Shown piece after piece: positions 54,978 through 62,952 of a DNA stretch of 64,000 nt. The notes under the pieces were generated by a model, which had not been told where the DNA came from, ran no database searches, and worked only from the letters and a program-made list of their open reading frames with translations. The position numbers were made by a program, and so were the translations under genes. Origin of the DNA: Candidatus Omnitrophota bacterium (GTDB lineage Bacteria > Omnitrophota > Koll11 > Duberdicusellales > 4484-171). The stretch covers positions 1-64,000 of the forward strand of contig JAUYCY010000120.1 of NCBI GenBank assembly GCA_030692055.1, given 5' to 3'. Within the stretch, counting starts at the first letter, position 1. Every line of letters starts with the position of its first letter.

Positions 54978-56138
54978 TCAGAAATCTTTCAGGGTTTTCC
55001 TTAATATATCTATGTATTTTTTGGCATCCGCTATATTGCTATAGTTAGTTTTAAACAACATAGCGGTAGGCTGTACCTTTTCCGCAATGGGACAGGTCCC
55101 TTTATATTTTTTATAATAGCCTAATTTTACCATTATAGGTTCTTTATAGGCGATTGCCATCATTGCATAGAAATCATCTCCGCCATTCTGTAAATGGATA
55201 TTATAAAATTTTTTCCAAGCTTTAATATTTCTAAATGGGGACTTAACTGCATAGGTAAAATAAGAACTAACATAACCATTAGGAACGGTTTGAGGTAAAA
55301 ATTCAGTATCTTTAAATACCTCATCATATAATTTCGCTATATCTCTACGAATTTTAACCAATTCATCGACTCTTTCGAACTGGGCTAAAACAACAGCAGC
55401 ACAAAATTCATTAAATCTATAATTAAGACCCAGCGCATCATGTCTCTTATAATCTGGATTTTGAAAATCTCTTGGGGTTATAGCTACCATTTTACTTTTA
55501 TCGGCTGTTAATTTTCTAAAACCCATTCCTGCGAATTTTCTAGCCCTTACTGCAAGCTTCTTATCATTAGTTATTAGCATCCCACCTTCACCTGAAGATA
55601 CATGTTTTGTTCTTTCGAACGAAAACATAGTAATATCTGCGTCTTTACCAACATATCTTCCTTTGTATTCAGCCAACATAGCTTGGGCATTATCTTCTAT
55701 TACTATTAACCCATTTTTATCCGCTAATTTTCTTACTGCATCTATATCGTATGGAAGTCCATGATAGGATACGGGAATTATAGCTTTACTTTTTTTTGTT
55801 ATTAGATTTTTGATTGAGTTAGGGTCTATGTTGTGTGTACCGTAATCGATATCTGCGAATACGGGCTTAGCTCCCATAATAATGGGTAGCGAGCTATCTA
55901 CAAGAACAGTAAAAGGAGTTGTTATAACTTCGTCTCCGGGACGAATTCCAGCCGCCACCAAAGCAGCATGTAATCCTGATGTTCCGGAATTAAGCGCTAT
56001 AGCATAGTCCACGTCATACTTTTTGCAGAAAGTTTTTTCTAATCTATCTGTAAAAGGATTTCTTTTAACCTCACTAGAATTACTTAATACTTCTTTTAGA
56101 TATTTCAACTCGTTTCCGGACGTCCATTTTTTATCCAT
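54978..56138 (-). CDS. DegT/DnrJ/EryC1/StrS-family PLP aminotransferase
   Basis: A 386-residue enzyme with NSGTSGLHAAL, EDNAQAM (Asp149) and the Schiff-base lysine Lys178 in FERTKH, then SSGEGG. It lies between the NeuA-type gene and the SDR gene. An SDR plus DegT pair oxidises a hydroxyl to a ketone and aminates it, so the cassette may make an amino-ulosonic acid or its amino-sugar precursor (inference). Its ribosome site is a G7AGG run that abuts the ATG. Confidence 0.87.
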   Translation of the reverse strand: MDKKWTSGNELKYLKEVLSNSSEVKRNPFTDRLEKTFCKKYDVDYAIALNSGTSGLHAALVAAGIRPGDEVITTPFTVLVDSSLPIIMGAKPVFADIDYGTHNIDPNSIKNLITKKSKAIIPVSYHGLPYDIDAVRKLADKNGLIVIEDNAQAMLAEYKGRYVGKDADITMFSFERTKHVSSGEGGMLITNDKKLAVRARKFAGMGFRKLTADKSKMVAITPRDFQNPDYKRHDALGLNYRFNEFCAAVVLAQFERVDELVKIRRDIAKLYDEVFKDTEFLPQTVPNGYVSSYFTYAVKSPFRNIKAWKKFYNIHLQNGGDDFYAMMAIAYKEPIMVKLGYYKKYKGTCPIAEKVQPTAMLFKTNYSNIADAKKYIDILRKTLKDF

Positions 56139-56148
56139 CCTCCCCCCC
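56139..56148 (-). promoter_or_regulatory. G7AGG ribosome-binding region abutting the aminotransferase start
   Basis: On the coding strand seven G (56142-56148) are followed by AGG immediately before ATG. A change in G count would alter Shine-Dalgarno strength and spacing without touching the protein. The rest of the 94-base spacer is AT-rich with no clear promoter or terminator. Confidence 0.45.
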
Positions 56149-56232
56149 GTTTTAAATATAATGTATATTTTTTATTCAATAATTTTATCGATTAGCTTAT
56201 TGACAAAAACTTAAAAAAACTGATTAATTCTA

Positions 56233-56934
56233 TTAGCCCGCTTGTTTGTTATCTTTTTTCCCTTGAATAAATAAGGTCTCGGCGATATGAAAATCGATTA
56301 ATTTATCAATCTCAAGAGAACGTTCTGGCGGAATTTCATACAGTACTATTTTACCGAAAAAACGGTATTTGGCCTTGAGGAATCCTTTGGTTCGCATCGC
56401 GTAAATTGCACCTGTTTCCAAATACTGCTTTTCTCGATCCTGTCTACGCAACCGGATGCGCTCATCGTGGTTAATTCCTACGGCCTCTCTCTGTTCATTT
56501 ATCTTCCAGAGAAAACAGTGAATAGGCGTAACTGATAAAGCTGAATCTGCATCCGTCTTAAGCAATAATTGAACTGTATTATCTATATCTTCAGGAGTTA
56601 TCAGAGGAGAGGTACATTGAAGGAATACAGTTATCTGAGGTTGATATCCTTCCTTTTCTCTAAGATATTCAATGGCATGTAGTAATGCTAATTCGGACGG
56701 GGAGACGTCACCACTGATTTCTGTCGGGCGCAAAATAACTTCTGCGCCATACTCTCTAGAAATATTCGCAATTTCATTATTGTCAGTAGAAACAACAATG
56801 CGGCTTATAACGCTTGCTTCAAGAGCATGTTCAATAGTATGAGCAATCAATGGTTTGCCAACTAAAAGTTTCACATTCTTGCCTGGGATACCTTTTGAAC
56901 CACCTCTTGCAGGAATTATAGCTATCACTTCCAT
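56233..56934 (-). CDS. neuA: NeuA-type CMP-acylneuraminate (ulosonate) cytidylyltransferase
   Basis: A 233-residue protein with the classical loop IPARGGSKGIPGKN, LIAHTIEHAL, VVSTDN and LQCTSPL. It activates a sialic-acid-like or other 2-ulosonic acid with CTP. It follows the NeuB gene by 43 bases. Together they define an ulosonic acid cassette; whether the product is Neu5Ac, legionaminic acid, KDN or another acid is not decided by the sequence. Confidence 0.87.
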   Translation of the reverse strand: MEVIAIIPARGGSKGIPGKNVKLLVGKPLIAHTIEHALEASVISRIVVSTDNNEIANISREYGAEVILRPTEISGDVSPSELALLHAIEYLREKEGYQPQITVFLQCTSPLITPEDIDNTVQLLLKTDADSALSVTPIHCFLWKINEQREAVGINHDERIRLRRQDREKQYLETGAIYAMRTKGFLKAKYRFFGKIVLYEIPPERSLEIDKLIDFHIAETLFIQGKKDNKQAG

Positions 56935-56977
56935 GTTAATCTGCCATGATTGCTTTGTAATTAAAAGCTTACTCCAT

Positions 56978-57859
56978 TTATAGGGTGTTTACCTTTCTCA
57001 ATTTTTCTTTAATAATTAGCTCTCGAGGCGTAACTCTTTTAACTCCATCACCCATTGCCTTCTCGATATTTCTTATATACTTTACTAATTTATAAAACCC
57101 CATTATTTCTACAGATGCTGCCTGATCAGAACCATACATAGCTCGGTCAAGCGTAATATGTCTTTCTACAGATGTAGCTCCCAATGCTACCGCAGCACAA
57201 GTAGTTATTAATCCAACCTCATGACCGCTATATCCTACTTTACAATTAAATATTTTTCGCAATTCAGGTATAAGTTTCAAATTGGCCTCCTCATCCGGCA
57301 TAGGATAACGGCTATTACAGTGCATTAATTCAAAGGGACAGTTGTTTTTTTGAAATATTGCTTTCACTTTTGCGATCTCATCAATAGTACTCATTCCGGT
57401 CGATATAAAAGTATATTTTTTTTCTTGGGCAACTTCCTCAAGAAACTCTCTATTAGTAAGCATAGCAGAAGCGATTTTATTAAATTTTAACATATATTTT
57501 CGCAAAAAATATTGGCTATCAATATCCCAAGCAGAGGCAAACCAATTAATACCTTTTTCTTTGCAATATCTATTTATTTCATCATATTCTTCTTCCTCAA
57601 ATTCAAGACCATATTTTTGTTCTCGCGTAGTTGTTCCCCAGGGACTTTCTCTTGGCTTATCTAATTCTTCTTTTAAGTAAACCTTCTCTACTGTTCTTTT
57701 TTGAAATTTTACTGCATCTGCACCAGCAAAAACTGCTCCATCAATAAGTTTCTTAGCAATTCCTATATCGCCATTATGATTGATACCAATCTCTGCAATT
57801 ATAAACACTAGATGCCCGTCTCCCGCATATAGATTTCCAATTTTAACTGTATGTGACAT
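56978..57859 (-). CDS. neuB: NeuB-family ulosonic acid synthase lacking the SAF domain
   Basis: A 293-residue protein consisting only of the TIM-barrel condensing domain. IAEIGINHNG holds the conserved Glu, KFQKR the Lys, ISTGMS follows, and the metal-binding histidines are His212 (YSGHE) and His234 (VERHIT). Standard NeuB (about 340-350 residues) carries a C-terminal SAF domain that completes the partner's active site; here the protein ends about 35 residues after the barrel. It condenses phosphoenolpyruvate with an aldose. A KdsC-like phosphatase downstream suggests a phosphorylated substrate. Confidence 0.87.
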   Translation of the reverse strand: MSHTVKIGNLYAGDGHLVFIIAEIGINHNGDIGIAKKLIDGAVFAGADAVKFQKRTVEKVYLKEELDKPRESPWGTTTREQKYGLEFEEEEYDEINRYCKEKGINWFASAWDIDSQYFLRKYMLKFNKIASAMLTNREFLEEVAQEKKYTFISTGMSTIDEIAKVKAIFQKNNCPFELMHCNSRYPMPDEEANLKLIPELRKIFNCKVGYSGHEVGLITTCAAVALGATSVERHITLDRAMYGSDQAASVEIMGFYKLVKYIRNIEKAMGDGVKRVTPRELIIKEKLRKVNTL

Positions 57860-57982
57860 ATCCCCCCATTTTTTATATTTGCGTTATAAGCCTAGCGATT
57901 TCTTAAATAACCCCCATACCGTCGATAATCCGCGCCGCAGCCCACACTTGCCTAAAGGCATTGCTTCCCACAATACCACAAC
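57860..57982. other. Spacer with a GC-richer segment
   Basis: A 123-base gap between the methyltransferase stop and the NeuB start. About 57898-57982 is richer in GC than its surroundings, and two minus-strand frames stay open through it. A G6 run (57862-57867) lies just before the NeuB ATG. No promoter or hairpin terminator is obvious. Confidence 0.4.
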
Positions 57983-59047
57983 CTAGTGTCTGCACAACAT
58001 TCCATAGATCCACGATTTAAGTTTTACAAATTTATTCGGCATAACTCGTTTGATTATCTTTTTGATTATCTTTATTGAACCATTCGACTGGAAAAATTGA
58101 TCTAAAAATTCTCTTATGCAGTACCTTTTAATAATCTTTATCATTTCTTCTCGATGCCCGCTTAAAAATTCAACACTTAGTTCCAGGGGTTCGTTTAGAA
58201 AAACTGCAGCTAAATGTATAATTTGTGAAGGCTCGCTATGCACAAGCCTTAATCCACACTTAGCCATATAATAGTGCAATGTCCGTAAAGTAAAATAATA
58301 CGTGTGGGCATTTTGAAGTTGATACCTATTAAAAATTCTAATATCGGGGACGGCTATATAAAAAATACCTTTAGGATTAAGATGTTGCTTTAATTCTTTT
58401 ATATCGCCAATTAGATTAGTGAGGTGCTCAATAACATGGCTTAATATTATAATATCATATTTGCCAACTATAGAACCAATGGTGCCCTGAATAAGATTTA
58501 AACCCCGCTCTCTTCCTAATGCTACAAAATTTGGGCTGTAATCATAGCCTGTAACGCTAATTCCTTCTTCTTTGAACGGGATCAAATTCCAACCCCCAGC
58601 TACACCAAATTCCAATACATTTTTTATTTCATTAAGTCCTTTAATTTTTAATACAGTATCAAGTATATGTTGTCCGGTTGCCCTAGCATATTTTCTTGCA
58701 AGTCCATCGCTATTTAAATAATTTGACGGAACATAACAATCAAAATATGTATCTCTTCTATAAAAATTTTCATACTCTTCTTTTGTCATTCTGGGATTAC
58801 TTAAAATTAATCCACATCTTCTACACATTACAGTTTGTTGCAGCATTGAATATCGATCATATCTCGCAATTAAATCGAACTCATCATTGCCGCACAAACA
58901 GGGCACCTCTTCAAATTTTATCGTTTTCGTTAAAACGCCCTTATTGAATAAATTAACATTTTCTATTTGCTGTATACTTAAGGGTACGCAAGGCTTACTT
59001 GGCCTATGAAATTCCTTGAGTGGTAAAATATTATTAACTATTTCCAT
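57983..59047 (-). CDS. Class I SAM methyltransferase with N-terminal zinc-binding motif
   Basis: A 354-residue protein. CLCGNDEF and CRRCGLILSNPR form a zinc ribbon at about residues 50-87; the SAM domain has VLEFGVAGGWNL and LSHVIEHL. This arrangement is typical of sugar methyltransferases in glycan loci. The C-terminus is basic and may touch the membrane. It ends in TAG; the frame stays open for 32 further codons, see findings. Acceptor unknown. Confidence 0.8.
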   Translation of the reverse strand: MEIVNNILPLKEFHRPSKPCVPLSIQQIENVNLFNKGVLTKTIKFEEVPCLCGNDEFDLIARYDRYSMLQQTVMCRRCGLILSNPRMTKEEYENFYRRDTYFDCYVPSNYLNSDGLARKYARATGQHILDTVLKIKGLNEIKNVLEFGVAGGWNLIPFKEEGISVTGYDYSPNFVALGRERGLNLIQGTIGSIVGKYDIIILSHVIEHLTNLIGDIKELKQHLNPKGIFYIAVPDIRIFNRYQLQNAHTYYFTLRTLHYYMAKCGLRLVHSEPSQIIHLAAVFLNEPLELSVEFLSGHREEMIKIIKRYCIREFLDQFFQSNGSIKIIKKIIKRVMPNKFVKLKSWIYGMLCRH

Positions 59048-59105
59048 TTTTATTCTAAAATATTATACTTATGTAATAAAAATAATTAACCTTTTTAAAT
59101 ATGCA

Positions 59106-60803
59106 CTATTTTAAATTTAAAATTTTTCTTAAGGACTTGTCTTCGGTTATTCTAAATAAAGCCCTATCATTCTCCTTCATTAATCCAAGGGCAATAAGAA
59201 AACTTTTTTTAAAACCATACATACGCAGGCGATACCTAATAAGTAACGTCTTCCAGAAACTATCCCCCATAATATCAATTACTCTTAAAAGTAGCATACC
59301 CGGCAATAGAATTGACACTAATCGCGAAAATAAAGATATTTTAACGCTCGATTTTCTGAAAAATTTCCGGTCTGAATTTTCCGGAAACTTCCAACCGTGA
59401 TGTTTAAGCCAATGAATATCGTTTCCAAAAGCTATTCTTGGTTTCCATAATTTTACCTTAGATAATGGCTCTTCGGAAACATTCACATATTGGTCAAATT
59501 CAGTGGCATCTTTATTCGAAATCTTGATGAGGTAACGTTCTTCGTCTTCAATGCTATTGCCGAGCAAGCCACGAAGACGCAAGAAATCAAAAGAAGGAGT
59601 ACCGGGTAAAGCCTGTAGGTAATTCACGCTTAATGTTGAATTAGGGCAGTCTACCGTTACATTTTTGACAAATTCTATTGTTTCATTAATAGTTTGGTCG
59701 TTTTCGCCCGGCATGCCGATTACCAATTGTATCACGGAATAAATTCCAGCCTTAACACACATTTTCATCGCTTCTAAATTCTCACTACGATTTGCGTTTT
59801 TTTCCATTATTTTGAGGATCTTTTCACTGCCGCTTTCGATACCAAAATAAATAGCGGTTAACCCAGCGTCCTTAAGCCGACGTATAACCGTGGGATCTTT
59901 TTTCACTAACGAAACTCTCGCTCCTGATACCACAAAAAGTACATCTAACGGCTTTACTGCTTTCATAAAATCTTCAAGCCATTCTTTGTTTTCTCCAAAA
60001 CATTCATCTTCAATAAAGAAAAAACCAACATTGTACCTTTCCATTAACTTTTTAATGGCAGTGGTTACTTTCTCTACCGGAAGAAGATGGTATCCTTTTA
60101 ACCAGCGGTGACAAAACGTGCATCTATTTATACAGCCTTTAGAGGTAAATATTGTCGCTGCCTTCTTACCGCACCTATGAAGTATATGGGCACGATGGTC
60201 ATATGCAAAGTCGTACCTACTCAAGGGGTCAACAATGTAATTATCAATCTCGGAAAATTTCTCTAACACTTCATAGTCTGGCTGCTCTTCACATCCTTCA
60301 TCAAGAGAATCCTGACATCCTGTGTAAATACATTTTCCGTCGCGGTCTAAAAAAGCGATTCCTTCGATATTAAATAATTGTTTGTGAGGATAAAAATTAC
60401 CATTTAGCTCGTAGTGTTTTATAAGTTTTAATAAAGTCTTCTCGCCTCTGCCGATTACGCATACATCTACCGCGCATTTGCGTAAAACTACTTCGTAAGC
60501 CGCAGCTAAATTTCCCCCGAGAATCACCTGGGTTTCTGGACTAGCCTTTTTAATGGTTTCAGATAAAAACTTAGTATAACTATATCCGGTGGAAACAACC
60601 GCGCTAATTCCGACAATATCGAACCTTTCTTCCTTAAAAAACCTGTTCAATTCTTCCGCGGATGGCCTCTTTACGTCTATATCGTAAAAGGTAGAATTAT
60701 TATAGCCCGCCCTTTTAAGAACATTGTATAAAACCGTGCAGGCCACAGGCGGAAATTCGCTCGCCTTATCGCGAATAGGTAAATTACAAAGTAGAATTTT
60801 CAT
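59106..60803 (-). CDS. Cobalamin-binding-domain radical SAM protein
   Basis: About 565 residues from the ATG at 60803 (GGAG ten bases upstream); a frame open to 60878 adds an unlikely 25 residues and would overlap the GT2 gene. The N-domain has KILLCNLPIRD and ILGGNLAAAYE; the radical SAM core carries Cys224, Cys228 and Cys231 (CINRCTFC), then EDECFG. More divergent than the other three proteins of this type here and longer at the C-terminus, which is rich in hydrophobic and basic residues. Confidence 0.84.
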   Translation of the reverse strand: MKILLCNLPIRDKASEFPPVACTVLYNVLKRAGYNNSTFYDIDVKRPSAEELNRFFKEERFDIVGISAVVSTGYSYTKFLSETIKKASPETQVILGGNLAAAYEVVLRKCAVDVCVIGRGEKTLLKLIKHYELNGNFYPHKQLFNIEGIAFLDRDGKCIYTGCQDSLDEGCEEQPDYEVLEKFSEIDNYIVDPLSRYDFAYDHRAHILHRCGKKAATIFTSKGCINRCTFCHRWLKGYHLLPVEKVTTAIKKLMERYNVGFFFIEDECFGENKEWLEDFMKAVKPLDVLFVVSGARVSLVKKDPTVIRRLKDAGLTAIYFGIESGSEKILKIMEKNANRSENLEAMKMCVKAGIYSVIQLVIGMPGENDQTINETIEFVKNVTVDCPNSTLSVNYLQALPGTPSFDFLRLRGLLGNSIEDEERYLIKISNKDATEFDQYVNVSEEPLSKVKLWKPRIAFGNDIHWLKHHGWKFPENSDRKFFRKSSVKISLFSRLVSILLPGMLLLRVIDIMGDSFWKTLLIRYRLRMYGFKKSFLIALGLMKENDRALFRITEDKSLRKILNLK

Positions 60804-60870
60804 GGCCATATACTCCAGACACCACTGCGCGGTTCTCTTTAATCCTTCCGGGAAACCTAGTTTCGGTCTT

Positions 60871-61566
60871 CTAACCAAAAAACCTTACCTTTAAAATTGC
60901 CAACAACGCAGGGAGCATATCGAAAGCCCGGATAGTTTTGCCTTCTTTATGCGTCCGTGGCTTGTACCAAACAGGAACTTCTCCGATTTTATATCTAAAT
61001 TTAGAAAGCTTACTCACTAATTCAAAGGTAAAAGCCTGGCCACTGGATTTACAATTCAGGTTTCTTAAGATATTTGTTTTGACTAAATTAGTGCCTATTA
61101 TATCCGTAAAATTCCTGCGAAATAAGATATTTATTAAAAATGTTGTAATAATGGTGCCAAGCCAATAGGGCCTTTCTTTAATTAGCTCAAACTTTAAAAC
61201 ATTTTTTCTCTCTAAAAGCCTTGAACCAATAACAGCATCCAGCTTCTCGCTTTCCATCTTATCTATCATTTTATAAACGTCATCCATTCTATATTCTAAA
61301 TCGGCTCCCGGGCCATAGAAATAATCGCCTTTAGCAAGACGTATACCTTCACATCCTGAATATCCTGCCCCCATATTCTTAGAATGGAGAATTATTTTCA
61401 GCGCTAAATCACTCTTTAAGCCTTCCAATATTTCTCTTGTGCCATCTGTTGAACAATTATCAATAACTATTATTTCTTTATCTATATTTATCCCTTTGGC
61501 CTGTTCAATGGCTTCAAGGATAGTTCGTTTTTCATTAAAACAACCTATCATAATAGTTAATTTCAT
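60871..61566 (-). CDS. GT2-family glycosyltransferase (polyprenyl-phosphate sugar synthase-like)
   Basis: A 231-residue GT-A enzyme with LTIMIGCFNEKRTI, VIDNCSTDGT, GPGADLEYR in the DXD position, and IGSRLLERK. Short DPM1-like form without a long C-terminal membrane region. It may make the polyprenyl-phosphate sugar donor for a GT-C enzyme. ATGA overlap with the RfbH-like gene. Confidence 0.84.
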   Translation of the reverse strand: MKLTIMIGCFNEKRTILEAIEQAKGINIDKEIIVIDNCSTDGTREILEGLKSDLALKIILHSKNMGAGYSGCEGIRLAKGDYFYGPGADLEYRMDDVYKMIDKMESEKLDAVIGSRLLERKNVLKFELIKERPYWLGTIITTFLINILFRRNFTDIIGTNLVKTNILRNLNCKSSGQAFTFELVSKLSKFRYKIGEVPVWYKPRTHKEGKTIRAFDMLPALLAILKVRFFG

Positions 61567-62882
61567 ATTTTCCTTTCCTTAAAAAAGTTATCCACAGTAT
61601 CTTGCATATAGCCCAACATAGAATGACTAAGGCCCGGATAAACTCCTATCCAGAAAAGATTATTCATCACTAAATCTGTATTTTTTAAATCTCCGATTTT
61701 TCTATATTTTATATTTTTATAGGCAGGTTGCCGCAACAGATTTCCACCGAATAGCATTCTGGTAGCTATTTTGTGTTTTTCTAAATAATCAACTATCTCT
61801 GCTCGGCTGAAAGGAGCGCTTTCTTTTACTAATATTGGGAAGCCGAACCAGCAAGGGTTTGCATTTTTAAGCCACCTGGGTAAAATAAGAAACTGCTCAT
61901 AATCTTTTAGGTAATTGTAAAGGAATACAAAATTCTTCCTTCTGGCTTCAATGAATTTCGGCAGTTTATCTAACTGGACGACTCCAATTGCTGCCTGTAA
62001 ATCAGTAACCTTTAAATTATAGCCTATGTGGGAATATATATATTTGTGGTCATAGCCGAAAGGCATAGACCCGAATTTTTGGCTAAATCTTCTGCCGCAG
62101 GTATTATCATGTCCAGTGTTGCACCAGCAATCCCTACCCCAGTCACGAAAGGAAACGATTAACTTCTTCAACGATGGATTGCTGGTTAAAACCGCACCCC
62201 CTTCCCCCATAGTGATGTGGTGCGGCGCATAAAAACTACAGGTGGAAATATCACCGAAGGTGCCAGTGTATTTGCCATGATATTTTGAACCCAAACTATC
62301 AGAATTATCTTCAATAAACCAGAGCTTGTATTTTTTAACTATGCGCTTTATTGCGCCTAAATCAGATGGATTGCCCAATGTATGCGCAATAAAGATAGCT
62401 TTTGTTTTTTTAGAAATGGCCTTCTCAATAAGTTGCGCATTGATATTGTAGGTACCTAACTCTATATCAATAAATACGGGAGTTAAGTTATTCTGGATTA
62501 TCGGATTGAGGGTCGTGGGGAAGCCACAGGCAGTAGTAATTACTTCATCGCCTGCCATTAAGCGCCTTTCTTTTAACAACGGCGAAGTCAGGGCAGTAAC
62601 TGCCAAAAGGTTTGCCGATGAACCAGAATTAACTAATAGGCAATATTTAAGTCCTAAAAAATCAGCTAATTTTTTCTCGAATTCCCGGGCGAATCTGCCT
62701 GCAGTTAGCCAAAAATCAAGCGATGCATCAACTAGATTTATTAATTCCTTTGAGTCATAAACTCTCCCGGCATAATTAATCATACTTTTACCGGGTATAA
62801 ATTTTTTATTTGCACTCTTCGCTTTATATAACTTTTCGATTAATTTAAATATCTTTTTTCTGATTTTATTTTCTAATTCCAT
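61563..62882 (-). CDS. rfbH: RfbH/DdhC-like CDP-4-keto-6-deoxyglucose 3-dehydrase
   Basis: A 439-residue PMP-dependent, aminotransferase-fold enzyme. The PLP lysine is replaced by His221 (SFYAPHHITMGEGG), as in E1 of the 3,6-dideoxyhexose pathway, and CWCNTGHDNTCG supplies Cys252, Cys254 and Cys262 of the iron-sulfur motif C-x57-C-x-C-x7-C. The first ligand position is Ser194 (EDNSDSLGS) instead of Cys. The enzyme removes the C3 hydroxyl of a CDP-sugar on the way to abequose, paratose, tyvelose or ascarylose. Partner genes (RfbF, RfbG, reductase) would lie beyond 64000. Confidence 0.87.
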   Translation of the reverse strand: MELENKIRKKIFKLIEKLYKAKSANKKFIPGKSMINYAGRVYDSKELINLVDASLDFWLTAGRFAREFEKKLADFLGLKYCLLVNSGSSANLLAVTALTSPLLKERRLMAGDEVITTACGFPTTLNPIIQNNLTPVFIDIELGTYNINAQLIEKAISKKTKAIFIAHTLGNPSDLGAIKRIVKKYKLWFIEDNSDSLGSKYHGKYTGTFGDISTCSFYAPHHITMGEGGAVLTSNPSLKKLIVSFRDWGRDCWCNTGHDNTCGRRFSQKFGSMPFGYDHKYIYSHIGYNLKVTDLQAAIGVVQLDKLPKFIEARRKNFVFLYNYLKDYEQFLILPRWLKNANPCWFGFPILVKESAPFSRAEIVDYLEKHKIATRMLFGGNLLRQPAYKNIKYRKIGDLKNTDLVMNNLFWIGVYPGLSHSMLGYMQDTVDNFFKERKI

Positions 62883-62952
62883 ATTATCTCTATTGACAGG
62901 GACATCAAAATTTCCTTCCCAATGATTGGCCGAGAACCGTATCTAAACTTAC

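Noticed and set aside
56171..56215. Sigma70-type promoter upstream of the DegT gene (TTGTCA-like box)
   Set aside because: The -10 region at suitable spacing matches poorly in very AT-rich sequence, so the hit is not better than chance.
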